From: Fontibacillus panacisegetis
Lineage (GTDB): Bacteria > Bacillota > Bacilli > Paenibacillales > Paenibacillaceae
Direction: 5' to 3'
Length of the DNA stretch: 64,000 nucleotides
Assembly (NCBI RefSeq): GCF_900102215.1
Contig: NZ_FNBG01000006.1
Span: 109,985-173,984 of the forward strand
Shown: positions 18,646 through 28,012 of the stretch, one piece after another
How the letters are laid out: each line of letters opens with the position of its first letter
Numbering within the stretch: position 1 is the stretch's first letter
Made by a program: the position numbers and the translations under genes
Notes under the pieces: generated by a model
What the model was told of the DNA's origin: nothing
The model's input: only the letters and a program-made list of their open reading frames with translations
The model's database searches: none

Positions 18646-18772
18646 CATTTGTTATTCCACGCAGTCCTTCTGAGCCTTGCCTTTTCTATAAGCTTATTAT
18701 AGAAATGTGCGCAGGAATCTTTTGCAGTTAAAAAAACGATTGCGTATCTAAAATACTGGAGGCTTGAAGCAA

Positions 18773-19267
18773 ATGAACCTGAAAGAAACGGATTTGCCGG
18801 GAATCGGTAAAAAATTCGTAGTTCAAACACGCAGTGGTGAAAAATTGACCATTATTATTCATGATGATGGACGTCGTGAAATGTACCACTATGACAATGA
18901 TAATCCTGATGACAGCATCTCCATGATCAGCCTTGACGATGATGAAGCGAGATACGTGTCGGCAATTATCGGTGGAATTACGTATCAACCTACTGCTTTG
19001 GAGAATATCGAAGTCGCACTTGGGGGCCTTATTATTGAATGGTACAGACTTGAACCTAATTATAAAGCGATTGGTAAAACAATTGGTGAATTGCGCGTAC
19101 GTCAACGTTCCGGAGCAACAATTATTGCTGTAATTGAAAAAAATCACACAAAACATGTAAATCCAGGACCTGACTTAATGCTTACCGCCGATGCTACAGT
19201 TGTCGTTATCGGAGAACGCCTACACCAACAACAGATTAGACAGATACTCTCGAGTGGAAGTGGTTGA
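18773..19267 (+). CDS. khtT: KhtT-like regulatory subunit of a K+/H+ antiporter
   Basis: The 164-residue soluble protein has an N-terminal KhtT-specific domain (TDLPGIGKKFVVQTRSGEKL) and a C-terminal TrkA-C/RCK_C domain (about residues 75-160: GLIIEWYRLEPNYKAIGKTI). In Bacillus KhtT controls the KhtU antiporter that exports K+ and senses c-di-AMP and pH. The start is ATG 18773, with CTGGAGG ten bases upstream; the TTG at 18764 is too close. The partner gene downstream is destroyed, leaving this subunit without its transporter. Confidence 0.88.
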   Translation: MNLKETDLPGIGKKFVVQTRSGEKLTIIIHDDGRREMYHYDNDNPDDSISMISLDDDEARYVSAIIGGITYQPTALENIEVALGGLIIEWYRLEPNYKAIGKTIGELRVRQRSGATIIAVIEKNHTKHVNPGPDLMLTADATVVVIGERLHQQQIRQILSSGSG

Positions 19268-19499
19268 ATGGATCATATCGTGTTCGAGATCGGGCTCGCG
19301 TTGACCTTAATTGCTGCAGCCAGTCTGATCTCCGCGCACCATTTATATCGCTATTAACTTTACCCTTGACCTATTATTGGGCTGGGTTTCCAGATTTCCA
19401 ATCTCCGAAATTCTTGTTATCGCCGGTATTACCATACTCGGACGAGGCGAATTTTCCATTATTCTCGTCAACCTCGGGAAAGCCGCAGGCTTAATGTAA
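19268..19499 (+). pseudogene. khtU: khtU remnant with internal deletion
   Basis: The ATG at 19268 overlaps the khtT region as in an intact khtTU operon and encodes 29 residues (MDHIVFEIGLALTLIAAASL...) that match the CPA2 antiporter N-terminus, then stops. In another frame, 19362-19499 encodes the C-terminal part of such an antiporter (SEILVIAGITILGRGEFSII, ending GKAAGLM). About 1 kb encoding the membrane core is missing. Both ends retain recognisable family sequence, so a single deletion is the simplest explanation. Confidence 0.75.
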
Positions 19500-19617
19500 A
19501 TTCTTCAGCCCTTTGCGTTAAATTTGAAAAAAGGCATCTCCAACGACTTGCTCAAAATAAAATAGTATAGTTCAGGAGTAACTTCTTACCTAAGGTTTGG
19601 AAAAGGAGGAATGATCA

Positions 19618-20421
19618 TTGAATCGCCGATCTAATTCCAAAGTCCTTAACGTCATAGGAGTTATTGCAGGAGCCCTGCTTGCTTCGATAGGCTTAGAGCT
19701 TTTTCTGATACCACATGGCATTATTGTCGGGGGAATAACTGGACTTTCCGCATTGTTTGCCCTGACTACGGAAATGAAGCTTGGACTATTTTTGTTCTTG
19801 CTTAACCTGCCGTTGCTATTGATACAACGCAAAAATATTGATGCTTCCTTTGCCATCTTCACTATATTTGGACTACTCATATTTTCGCTGGGTACCATTT
19901 TTCTTCACCCCTATCCAGCTTTAACGAGTAATCCTCTTCCAGCAGCTCTGTTTGGGGGACTCTCTCTCGGACTTGGCATCGGATTGGCGCTTCGATTTGG
20001 AGGCGCGTTGGATACAGCGGAAAAGGTAGCAGAAACCTTTTGCTCTAAAAAAGGCCTATCGCCGGAAGGAATCATGTTGCTGCTTAATTGCTCCATCCTG
20101 ATCGCCGCCGGATTTCATTTCGGTTTTGATCAAGCTGTCTATTCAGTGACAGCCTATATTCTTGCTTACGAATCGGTTAAGCTTCCACTGCGCGGCTTTA
20201 GATTCACTTTATCCGTCTCTATTAAAAGCCACGAATGTGCCCGTATTCAGGAAGCATTAGCCGTTTATCTGAACCGGAATGTCGCTATTCTAGAAAGTCC
20301 TGATTCCCAAAGTGGTTATCTTGGTGTCATGGAATGCAAATGCCATCGTTGGGAAGCATCGAGACTGGTAGCGGTCATCAAAAATTGTGATCCGGACAGT
20401 GAAATTTCCTTTGACGTTTAG
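19618..20421 (+). CDS. YitT-family membrane protein
   Basis: The 267-residue protein has about five membrane helices (LDTAEKVAETF preceded by the glycine-rich GGLSLGLGIGLALRFGG) and a C-terminal DUF2179 domain (about residues 205-260). It is typical of the YitT/YvjA/YqfU family, whose transport role is unknown. The TTG start has AAGGAGG eight bases upstream. A bidirectional terminator follows. Confidence 0.9.
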   Translation: MNRRSNSKVLNVIGVIAGALLASIGLELFLIPHGIIVGGITGLSALFALTTEMKLGLFLFLLNLPLLLIQRKNIDASFAIFTIFGLLIFSLGTIFLHPYPALTSNPLPAALFGGLSLGLGIGLALRFGGALDTAEKVAETFCSKKGLSPEGIMLLLNCSILIAAGFHFGFDQAVYSVTAYILAYESVKLPLRGFRFTLSVSIKSHECARIQEALAVYLNRNVAILESPDSQSGYLGVMECKCHRWEASRLVAVIKNCDPDSEISFDV

Positions 20422-20441
20422 CTTATGGAACTACAATAAAG

Positions 20442-20476
20442 ATGGCCCTCTCCAATATGGAAGAGGGCCTTTCTTA
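20442..20476. terminator. bidirectional terminator
   Basis: GGCCCTCTCCA and TGGAAGAGGGCC form a strong stem with a short loop, followed by TTTCTT. It serves the convergent YitT gene and the SLH phosphoesterase gene. Confidence 0.75.
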
Positions 20477-20492
20477 TCACTTGTGTAAGTTT

Positions 20493-23400
20493 TCAGTTCA
20501 TAAACTGCACGTACTGCAGCATACGCTTCAACACGACTGCCGCTTCTGCACGGGTAGCTTGCGCTTGCGGTACAAATGAATTATCGGTCATTCCGTTCAG
20601 GATTGACGTATTTATGGACTGCGCTACAGCTTCCTTCGCCCAGCCGCTAATGGCTCCGCTATCCTTGAATCTGGCCAAATCCGCTTGATCCACCGCAACA
20701 CTTTGCCCGGCTACATTCATCGCGCGTGATATCATGACAGCCATCTGTTCACGGGTGATGCCTGCGTTTGGTTGGAATGCTCCATTCTCGAAGCCCTCTA
20801 CCATTCCTGCTTTACTGGCAGCCCCCACTGCTCCTGCAAACCAATCCGTTGACTTCACATCGGTGAACTGAACTTCATCCGTCTCTGACAAGCCCAACGC
20901 ACGAGTAAGCATCGCAGCAAATTCCGCCCGTGTAATCTGGCTTTGCGGCTTAAAGTCGGTATCCGTAACCCCCTGAATCACGAGCTTGGATGCCATAAGC
21001 TCAACATCCGCTCTGGACCAATGGTTGGTCAAATCGCTAAATGTTTTGGAATTTTCAACAATGGCATAGATGCTGTTGCCCGATCTCTTCAGCGTTGCGA
21101 TGGTTTTTGCATCCTTCTTCGCAAAGAGCGCCGGCACAAACGTGATCCTATTTGCTGTCGGATCAAATAGAATGGCTGTTGTCTTTCCGGTATCTGCCAG
21201 TCTATCAAGTTCAATCGTTCTGGAAATATACCTTTTCCCAAAATCATTAACTTTAAACTGTTTTCCGCCAGCCGATGCAATCACTTGGAAGTCATAAGCA
21301 GAAGCTACCAGCCTCATACCGGATTGCTCCACTTTTGCTTCCAGTGCTGCTTGATGCGCTCCGCTAACTTGTTCAATAACTATGCTGATCTTTACATCAC
21401 GGGAATCCGCCTCAAGCGCTTTGGCTAAAGCCGGTATATTCAAGGTTTGCAGCGGTAGATCATAGGTCGTATTTCCATATACCATGCTCAAAACAAGAGA
21501 CTGAGTTTCAGCTAACAGAGCAGAAAGTGAATCGGATGGAAGTTCTATTTTGCCAATCGGCTCCTTTCCTGTTAGCTCAATCACCAATCTCGGATTTGCA
21601 GCTCCCGAAGAAGTCTGGATTTTACCCAAAGCCTGAGTCAAAACCGCTCCTTCAAGCGCTGCTGTGGCAACGGATTTTCCGTCAGCCGTTTTCTCCACTG
21701 TCGATTCAAGCGTCAGCACCGGATTTTTGTCATTTGCCGTTGGAGTGCTTGGATTAGTAGTGGAGCCTGCGCTTGAGGATTTACTCCCGCTGCTGGTACT
21801 TCCGGAATTATTACCGCTGTTTGTATTGCCTGAATTATTGCCGCCTGTGTTACCACCTTGGGATGAATCTCCTGCTGCAGTTAACGATTTGGGATCTGTC
21901 ATTGTCCATGTTGCTCCGGCATCTCCGGAAAATCTCATGGCATAATTCCAAACCCCTGCTGAATTCGGAACAAAGCTGGCCCCATACATGTCATTTTTGC
22001 CACTATCCTTGGAATATGAGGCATCGACCCACGTATAGGAGGCTTGACCTTCCTTCTTGTAACCCAATTGTGCAAGAATGTGCACACCTCTGCCCACGTA
22101 ATTGGTGACATTGGCCGCATTCACTTCCGCGAAAACAGAGACAGTATCTCCAACATTTTTCTTTTCCTCAAAGGCGCTTAGTTTGTCCACTTTATCAATC
22201 TGAATCTTCGGCAGCTCTTCAGCAGGAGTTCCCGTTCCCTTTGCCTTATCAATGGAGTATTGATCAAGCAGCTTGCCGTTCTTCTCCTGCATTGAAATTG
22301 TTAATTGATCCCCGTCCACATTAATATGAACATAGTTTGTATCTTCCGTATCATTCAAATAGTATGCGTTCCAAATCTGGCGAATCGGATCACTGTAATT
22401 TTTGTTCCCTGTTCGGCCAACCAGATAATAAACCGTTCCCTCCGCAGGGCTGTTTACAAAGTTATTGTTATTAATCGGGTATGATCTTGTAACTGTATGG
22501 TCGTGAGCACTGAATACAACATCTACCTTGTACTTATCAAATACAGATTGAAATGCCTGCTTAATCGGTTCGGCGTCCTTATCTCTCGATGCCCTGCTGT
22601 AATAAGATGCCTTATGGTACAGTACTACCTTCCATTTTTTCTCCGTGTTCTTCAAATCATTCTCCAGCCATTCCTTCTGTTCCAGCAAAATATCTCCCAT
22701 CGGGTTAGGCAGGTTCACATTTGCTTCGGCCTGCTGTGAATTCAGGACAACAAAATGCACATCACCGTAATCAAAGGAATACACGGTTCCCTTCAAACGA
22801 TCTGGCCCGTTTTGCGGAAGATTGAACTGAGCAATATAATTATCCGCCAATTGATTCGCATTATACCCAGCATAGTATTCATGATTCCCGGTTGCAGACA
22901 TTTGTGGGATTCTCTCGATTACGCCTTCCGCACCCTCAAACCACTTGTGCCAGTGATCATAACTGGAATCCAATTCCACAAGATCTCCAAGATTCATAAA
23001 AAATTTTGCGTCAGGATGAGTTTGATATGCAGTATTGACTGTTTCTCCCCACTTGGCATAATCACTTTCTTCCTGTCTGCCGCTTTGACTGTCACCAAAA
23101 ACAAAAAATGAAAAAGGAGCCGTCGCCTCCGATTCTGTCGTAAATGTAAAAATATCGCTCCACTGTGTTCCATTTCCCACCCGATACACGTAAGTTGTTC
23201 CCGGCTCCAATTCGGTTAATGTAACTGTATGCATCATATCTGCATGGAAGGGTTTGGTATCCGCTGCAATGGATCGAGATTCACCGGGAAATGTCCCCTC
23301 TTCTAACTGCTTGGCAAATTGTACAACTCCACCCGATATATCATTCGTCGTCTTCCAAGTAATCGTCTGTGTAGTTTTTGGATCTTGTGACCAAGTCAAC

Positions 23401-24326
23401 GTAACATCATATGGCTTCGTGATTGTAATATCATCATAAAATTTATTCACTTTATAACCAAGCAGCCTGTTTTCCCACGTAGCACCATTGTTTAAAGAAA
23501 ATCTCATAGCATAATACCATTTACCAGCACGATCCGGCGTAAAGTTCGCCTTGTAGCGATCTTTACTGCCCACTTCATCCAGATATTCCGCGTCTACCCA
23601 TACATAATCTGTATCATTCTCGATTTTGTACCCAAGCTGCGCCTTTATGTTTTTGCCTTGACCAGGTTCATCTGTGATGCCTTCCACATAAATTTCCCCC
23701 AAAATATCCGGGGTTGGGTTGCCAATCATCAGTCTATCGTTTAAATCCGTTAGATTTTCTAATGAATTGATCGTTAATGGCGTTAACTCATCCTCCGATC
23801 CCACAACTATCAGAGTGTTTTCTCCGGAGGACACCCAAGTATTCCCTCCATCGCCCGATACTCTCATCGTATATTTCCAAATCCCCACTTGATCCGGTGT
23901 AAAATTGGCCTTATAACGATCATTATTACCAGTTGCTCCTGCATAAACGGCATCCGACCAGACAAAGTCATGTTCGCCTTCAGCAAGCTTATAACCCAGT
24001 TGAACCTTAAGTTTGGCGATTTGATCCGTTTTTCCAGTCACATTATCAATCCAAATCTCTGCATAAATGCTGCGGGTCGGCACATTAATCAATTGAGTGC
24101 TGGTCACTTTGCTGAGATTGCCTGTCCATCCTATCGTGTATACAGCATCTGTTATAGACTCGATGCTGTCATCCCCGATCTTCGTCTCGGTATGTAAGGC
24201 AACCGTAGGATCGGTATTAACCGTGTCCGCAGTTGCAGCAATCGGCAATATAGCTGCCCACATTGCTTGCATCATTAGTGCAAACGTTAGCACTAATAAA
24301 CAAATTTTTTTCTTTCTCGTTTTCAT
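20493..24326 (-). CDS. cell-surface metallophosphoesterase with SLH anchor
   Basis: The 1277-residue secreted protein starts with a signal peptide (about 1-33). Two copies of an approximately 100-residue beta domain follow (about 55-175 and 195-300), each ending in NDRYKANFTP...W..., then a purple-acid-phosphatase-type Fn3 domain (about 305-400). A calcineurin-like metallophosphatase domain (about 405-690) has metal ligands in FGDSQSG, NLGDLVE, GNHEYYAG and SAHDHTVTRSYP. A third copy of the repeat (about 760-865), a Ser/Gly/Asn linker and a beta-rich region come next. Three SLH motifs close the protein (about 1105-1277; TRAEFAAMLTRAL, TREQMAVMISRAM, TRAEAAVVLKRML). It is probably bound to secondary cell-wall polymer and hydrolyses phosphate esters outside the cell. 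Confidence 0.92.
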   Translation of the reverse strand: MKTRKKKICLLVLTFALMMQAMWAAILPIAATADTVNTDPTVALHTETKIGDDSIESITDAVYTIGWTGNLSKVTSTQLINVPTRSIYAEIWIDNVTGKTDQIAKLKVQLGYKLAEGEHDFVWSDAVYAGATGNNDRYKANFTPDQVGIWKYTMRVSGDGGNTWVSSGENTLIVVGSEDELTPLTINSLENLTDLNDRLMIGNPTPDILGEIYVEGITDEPGQGKNIKAQLGYKIENDTDYVWVDAEYLDEVGSKDRYKANFTPDRAGKWYYAMRFSLNNGATWENRLLGYKVNKFYDDITITKPYDVTLTWSQDPKTTQTITWKTTNDISGGVVQFAKQLEEGTFPGESRSIAADTKPFHADMMHTVTLTELEPGTTYVYRVGNGTQWSDIFTFTTESEATAPFSFFVFGDSQSGRQEESDYAKWGETVNTAYQTHPDAKFFMNLGDLVELDSSYDHWHKWFEGAEGVIERIPQMSATGNHEYYAGYNANQLADNYIAQFNLPQNGPDRLKGTVYSFDYGDVHFVVLNSQQAEANVNLPNPMGDILLEQKEWLENDLKNTEKKWKVVLYHKASYYSRASRDKDAEPIKQAFQSVFDKYKVDVVFSAHDHTVTRSYPINNNNFVNSPAEGTVYYLVGRTGNKNYSDPIRQIWNAYYLNDTEDTNYVHINVDGDQLTISMQEKNGKLLDQYSIDKAKGTGTPAEELPKIQIDKVDKLSAFEEKKNVGDTVSVFAEVNAANVTNYVGRGVHILAQLGYKKEGQASYTWVDASYSKDSGKNDMYGASFVPNSAGVWNYAMRFSGDAGATWTMTDPKSLTAAGDSSQGGNTGGNNSGNTNSGNNSGSTSSGSKSSSAGSTTNPSTPTANDKNPVLTLESTVEKTADGKSVATAALEGAVLTQALGKIQTSSGAANPRLVIELTGKEPIGKIELPSDSLSALLAETQSLVLSMVYGNTTYDLPLQTLNIPALAKALEADSRDVKISIVIEQVSGAHQAALEAKVEQSGMRLVASAYDFQVIASAGGKQFKVNDFGKRYISRTIELDRLADTGKTTAILFDPTANRITFVPALFAKKDAKTIATLKRSGNSIYAIVENSKTFSDLTNHWSRADVELMASKLVIQGVTDTDFKPQSQITRAEFAAMLTRALGLSETDEVQFTDVKSTDWFAGAVGAASKAGMVEGFENGAFQPNAGITREQMAVMISRAMNVAGQSVAVDQADLARFKDSGAISGWAKEAVAQSINTSILNGMTDNSFVPQAQATRAEAAVVLKRMLQYVQFMN

Positions 24327-24425
24327 CTAATCACTCCTATCTTTTATCTTGTTATATTCTATTAGGGAATTATTAAGTCTACGCTATTAATGTGTTACTT
24401 TTATGTTAAACGAATTTCTAAACGT

Positions 24426-24474
24426 AAAAGGATCATCCCCGTTGCTTGCTTGAAAGCCAGGGATGATCCTTTTA
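24426..24474 (-). terminator. terminator of the guanine deaminase gene
   Basis: AAAAGGATCATCCC and GGGATGATCCTTTT form perfect 14-bp arms with a 20-base loop, immediately 3' of the minus-strand deaminase gene. Confidence 0.8.
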
Positions 24475-24480
24475 CCTATA

Positions 24481-24960
24481 TCAATATTCAACTTTGTTGT
24501 TTGACGTTCTCCAGGCATCAAATGGTAGTGAATGCTTGGTTGTTTTGATTTGCTTCATGGGGATGGATCGCTGATCCATAGGCAAGTCAATTTGTTTGTA
24601 TATAAATTGATCATCAAATCCAACCTGAGCAGCATCCTCTTTGGAACTGGCAAAATACACAGCGTCCGGACGTGACCAATAGATGGCTCCAATGCACATA
24701 GGACAAGGCTCGCAGCTCGTATAAATCGTACATCCCTTGAGCTGAAAGTCATTTAAGTGCCGGCAGGCTTCACGTATCGCTTGCACCTCTGCATGAGCTG
24801 TAGGATCATTTAACGAAGTGACCATGTTTCTTCCCGTTCCGATCACCTTGTCTTCCTTCACTACAATTGCTCCAAAGGGACCGCCCATGGCTTGAAGAAC
24901 ATTTTCATGTGCCACATGGATCGCCTTATCCATCCAATATTCATCGTTGAATTTTTTCAT
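24481..24960 (-). CDS. guaD: guanine deaminase
   Basis: The 159-residue member of the cytidine-deaminase-like family deaminates guanine to xanthine in purine salvage. The zinc site is visible: HAEVQAI (His ligand and catalytic Glu, about residue 60) and SCEPCPMCIGA (two Cys ligands). The C-terminal stretch GFDDQFIYKQIDLP and the closing AWRTSNNKVEY closely fit B. subtilis GuaD (156 aa), including its domain-swapped tail. ATG 24960 has AAGGAGG six bases upstream; the longer frame start lacks this. Confidence 0.92.
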   Translation of the reverse strand: MKKFNDEYWMDKAIHVAHENVLQAMGGPFGAIVVKEDKVIGTGRNMVTSLNDPTAHAEVQAIREACRHLNDFQLKGCTIYTSCEPCPMCIGAIYWSRPDAVYFASSKEDAAQVGFDDQFIYKQIDLPMDQRSIPMKQIKTTKHSLPFDAWRTSNNKVEY

Positions 24961-25029
24961 AGGGTTCCTCCTTATGACCACTTTACAGATTATTTGGTAA
25001 TAAAATGATTAACAGGATCATTATAGCAG

Positions 25030-25395
25030 TCATAAAGAGAACAGACTATTGCTGTTCATTTCGTATTTTTTAAAACCTGACCTCATATTCGCAATGCTCA
25101 TCCCCATTAACATTACATTTTGTTTCTTTAACACTGACCCTCTTATTCCAAATCCTACTTTTAAATCCCGCAGCATCTCAAGTAACTCTTCCAGTGAATG
25201 TACCGGCAATTCTTCTCCTATCTTTCTGCCTATAGTTAACGTAGTGCCTTTTCCTTTTAGTGGAAGTCCCTGATACATCCCAATCAGCCGAATGGCTCTA
25301 TATAGCTCTAATGGAACAGAATTTCCCAATTTGACCCTTGATATTTTTGTTAGATCCTCAAAAGCAAAATCCTTCGTTGAGTTCTTTGTTGTCAT
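25030..25395 (-). CDS. conserved-looking hypothetical protein, possibly V4R-like
   Basis: The 121-residue soluble protein is not firmly recognised. The middle section (LYRAIRLIGMYQGLP, then TIGRKIGEELPV) has the spacing of small-molecule-binding V4R/heme-NO-binding-like domains, but this is a weak resemblance. GGGGTGA lies about six bases before ATG 25395. Divergent from the Fe-S protein gene. Confidence 0.5.
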   Translation of the reverse strand: MTTKNSTKDFAFEDLTKISRVKLGNSVPLELYRAIRLIGMYQGLPLKGKGTTLTIGRKIGEELPVHSLEELLEMLRDLKVGFGIRGSVLKKQNVMLMGMSIANMRSGFKKYEMNSNSLFSL

Positions 25396-25577
25396 CAACA
25401 CTCACCCCATCCATATGTACATGATCAAAATAGTATAATCTACCACTAGTATATTGAATTAGTAATCTGAACTTGTGATTTGCGACACACCAGGAGAATA
25501 TAAAGCGTATGATAATGACAAGGAGCTCATTTTATGAAAAAATATATGTACTTACTCATCTTGAAAGGAGTCAAATA

Positions 25578-25898
25578 ATGATCAAAATAGAAATAACTCC
25601 GTTAGCCACGCAGAGAATTCAAGAAAGCCTCGGTGATAAGCCTGGCATCATAAAGCTCATATATGATACAGAAGGCTGTGGCTGCGATGGGATTAACCGA
25701 TTGCTGATTCAGCACGAGAGCGGACAATTTGACACTCCAATCGATGCCCCTCCTTTCACTTTTGTAGTCGATCAGCAGCATCAAATTTTTTATGAGGATA
25801 TGCTCAGACTGGATGCAGAAGCGAACTATCCCGTTTTTAAGCTGAGCAGCGACTCTTCTACCTATAGTACTAACGTCAGTATCCAGGACTTGCGTTAA
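25578..25898 (+). CDS. HesB/YqkB-like iron-sulfur cluster biosynthesis protein
   Basis: The 106-residue protein has a HesB/IscA-like beta fold with the YqkB-type motif KLIYDTEGCGCDG (about residues 27-39) instead of the full three-cysteine IscA pattern. Such proteins are linked to Fe-S cluster assembly in Firmicutes, but their role is not settled. AAAGGAG lies ten bases upstream of ATG 25578. The upstream in-frame ATG at 25509 lacks a ribosome site. A strong terminator follows. Confidence 0.8.
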   Translation: MIKIEITPLATQRIQESLGDKPGIIKLIYDTEGCGCDGINRLLIQHESGQFDTPIDAPPFTFVVDQQHQIFYEDMLRLDAEANYPVFKLSSDSSTYSTNVSIQDLR

Positions 25899-25913
25899 AC
25901 AGCCTATTTATCT

Positions 25914-25960
25914 AAAGAAGCCCTTGATTCTCTCACCAATGAGAGAACAGGGCTTCTTTA
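25914..25960 (+). terminator. Rho-independent terminator
   Basis: AAAGAAGCCCT(TG) pairs with AGGGCTTCTTT, and the inner arms TTCTCTC and GAGAGAA extend the stem. It is followed by TTTA. Confidence 0.8.
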
Positions 25961-26020
25961 ATATTGTCCAGAACGTGAAAAAGGCGAGTGTCAAAATTTT
26001 TTCGAGCAACTGATTGTTAT

Positions 26021-26035
26021 TTGTAATGGTTACGA
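26021..26035. promoter_or_regulatory. Zur box
   Basis: TTGTAATGGTTACGA is a 7-1-7 palindrome that differs from the B. subtilis-type Zur operator (TCGTAATNATTACGA) at one position per arm. It lies 56 bases upstream of an operon whose three products match the Zur-linked ycgR-ycgQ/yciC set. Low zinc would therefore derepress the operon. Confidence 0.75.
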
Positions 26036-26090
26036 TTAAAATAAGCGTAGATATATTTATCATTTTTTTCTTAAGGAGTTTATTTACATA

Positions 26091-27008
26091 ATGGCAGCTC
26101 TTTCCCTGGATTACTCAGCTAATTTGCTTACTTTCAAAACGATGTTCATCAGTATTTTTCTTGAAGCCCTGCCCTTTATTCTTATGGGTGTGTTCTTCTC
26201 CGCTCTGCTGCAAATGTTTGTATCTGAACAGCTTATAGCACGTATTATACCCAAAAACCCCATATTAGGTATGCTTTGCGCTAGTCTTCTCGGATTCATT
26301 TTTCCTATTTGCGAATGTGGAATGATTCCCGTGATACGTCGCCTTATTTCAAAAGGAATGCCTGTTTACATTGCAGTGATCTTTATACTGAGTGGACCGA
26401 TTCTAAATCCTATCGTATTTTTTGCTACCTATACTGCCTTTCGTAGTCGACCTGAAGTCATTTATTCCAGAATGGGCTTGGCTTTGATAACTTCTCTAGT
26501 TATAGGAATGCTTGTATACCGGTTTATTCGTTACAACCCTCTACGCCTAAGTGCAGAGACTATGTATGATGATCGGAATGTTGAAACAACGCATCAAAGG
26601 GTTGGAGAGAGATTCACTAGTTTCTTTATGCATATGATTAATGAATTTTTTGAGATGAGTAAGTATTTGATTTTTGGTGCATTCGTTACAGCGTTGATTC
26701 ATACCTTCGTCAATACTAGCCAATTGCTGGCTTACGGCCAAGGTACGATTAATTCTCACTTGTTCATGGCAGGCTTTGCCTATGTGCTCTCGATCTGTTC
26801 CACTTCAGATGCTTTCGTCGCTTCTTCCTTTGTTAACACCTTCTCTACAGGATCTTTAATTACTTTCCTTGTGTTAGGTCCAATGCTTGATTTTAAAAGT
26901 ACCTTAATGCTTCTTTCTGTTTTCAAAACGAAGTTTGTCATCAGCTTGAGTACGATGATCGTAATCACAGTGCTTGTGCTTAGTATTGGGCTAGATTTTT
27001 TATTTTAA
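26091..27008 (+). CDS. YraQ/YcgR-family permease
   Basis: The 305-residue protein has about eight membrane helices in two similar halves of the DUF318 (permease) family. The first half contains FPICECGMIPVIRRLISKGMP, with the conserved CECG motif, and the second SICSTSDAFVASSF. It is first in a Zur-box-preceded operon with a YcgQ-like protein and a COG0523 GTPase. Involvement in zinc supply at low zinc is inferred from this context. Confidence 0.85.
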   Translation: MAALSLDYSANLLTFKTMFISIFLEALPFILMGVFFSALLQMFVSEQLIARIIPKNPILGMLCASLLGFIFPICECGMIPVIRRLISKGMPVYIAVIFILSGPILNPIVFFATYTAFRSRPEVIYSRMGLALITSLVIGMLVYRFIRYNPLRLSAETMYDDRNVETTHQRVGERFTSFFMHMINEFFEMSKYLIFGAFVTALIHTFVNTSQLLAYGQGTINSHLFMAGFAYVLSICSTSDAFVASSFVNTFSTGSLITFLVLGPMLDFKSTLMLLSVFKTKFVISLSTMIVITVLVLSIGLDFLF

Positions 27009-27047
27009 GAGCAATTCACAACAACCTATAGGCAGGTGCAAAATATC

Positions 27048-27995
27048 ATGCGAAAGCAACGTTACCTCATGGCTTTTCACTATACACTAAGAACGATCAT
27101 TCTCCTTGGGATATCGGGGTACATTGTGTATCTGGTAGAGACGAATACTTTGCAATTATACATTGGCTGGCGCATTATGCCTTTGGTCAAATGGTCAGCT
27201 GTTCTTATCTATCCACTTGCCGTCATTCAGGCAGTTATTGCGTATCGCCATTTTAAGGGAGATATGAAAGCTTGTGATTGCTGTACCCCTGCCCCATCTA
27301 AATCATGGTTGCGCAATGGGCTCGTATATAGCTTGTTGATGCTTCCACTACTGTTGGGATTTCTGTTGCCTTCAACTGTACTCGGTGGATCTTTTGCCAA
27401 TACAAAAGGAATAACTTTAAACTCGGTGTTTGCAAATCGGAATAATCCCATCGCTAAGACTGAATCTGATTTAACTGTCTCGGATGACTCTATCGATCAC
27501 TTATTGCCTCCATCAGATCCAACGCCAGAGCAGCTGAACCAAATGTTCTATACAGAGGATCAATTTGAAACTGATTTAGCTGAGCTCGGCAAACGGTTAT
27601 ATATCCTTCCAGTTATTAAGGTAAAACCAGAAATTTATATGGAGGTCCTATCCTCGATAGTAGTATTTATAGATCATTTTGTCGGAAAAGAAATAGAAAT
27701 CAGCGGCTTTGCATATCGTGAACCAGACATGGCTGACAATCAATTAGTCATTGGACGAATCGCCGTTCAATGCTGTACAGCAGATGCTGCGCCTTATGGT
27801 GTTCTAACTGAGTTTGATGAAGCCCCGGAATTTCCGGATGATACTTGGCTCTCCGTTCGAGGCACTATTGGCTATACCGAATATAAGGGCAACAAAATTT
27901 TGAAAATCGACGTTACTGAATCCAGCATCATGAAAGCACCGGACAACCCATATATATATCCTAACTTTAGTTTTCTGGATGAGAACGTAGAGTAG
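27048..27995 (+). CDS. YcgQ-like TIGR03943-family membrane protein
   Basis: The protein has about 315 residues: two or three N-terminal membrane helices, a CDCC cysteine motif in an early loop (about residue 76), and a large extracytoplasmic beta domain with VQCCTADAAPYGV. The pair of a DUF318 permease and this family is conserved; in B. subtilis it is ycgR-ycgQ. AGGCAGGTG upstream fits ATG 27048, though GTG 27036 is possible. Confidence 0.82.
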   Translation: MRKQRYLMAFHYTLRTIILLGISGYIVYLVETNTLQLYIGWRIMPLVKWSAVLIYPLAVIQAVIAYRHFKGDMKACDCCTPAPSKSWLRNGLVYSLLMLPLLLGFLLPSTVLGGSFANTKGITLNSVFANRNNPIAKTESDLTVSDDSIDHLLPPSDPTPEQLNQMFYTEDQFETDLAELGKRLYILPVIKVKPEIYMEVLSSIVVFIDHFVGKEIEISGFAYREPDMADNQLVIGRIAVQCCTADAAPYGVLTEFDEAPEFPDDTWLSVRGTIGYTEYKGNKILKIDVTESSIMKAPDNPYIYPNFSFLDENVE

Positions 27996-28012
27996 ACAAA
28001 AGGAGTGGTTCA

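Noticed and set aside
21664..21945. 93-residue plus-strand frame rich in Leu and Pro
   Set aside because: Antisense of the Gly/Ser/Asn linker of the SLH phosphoesterase; low-complexity artefact.
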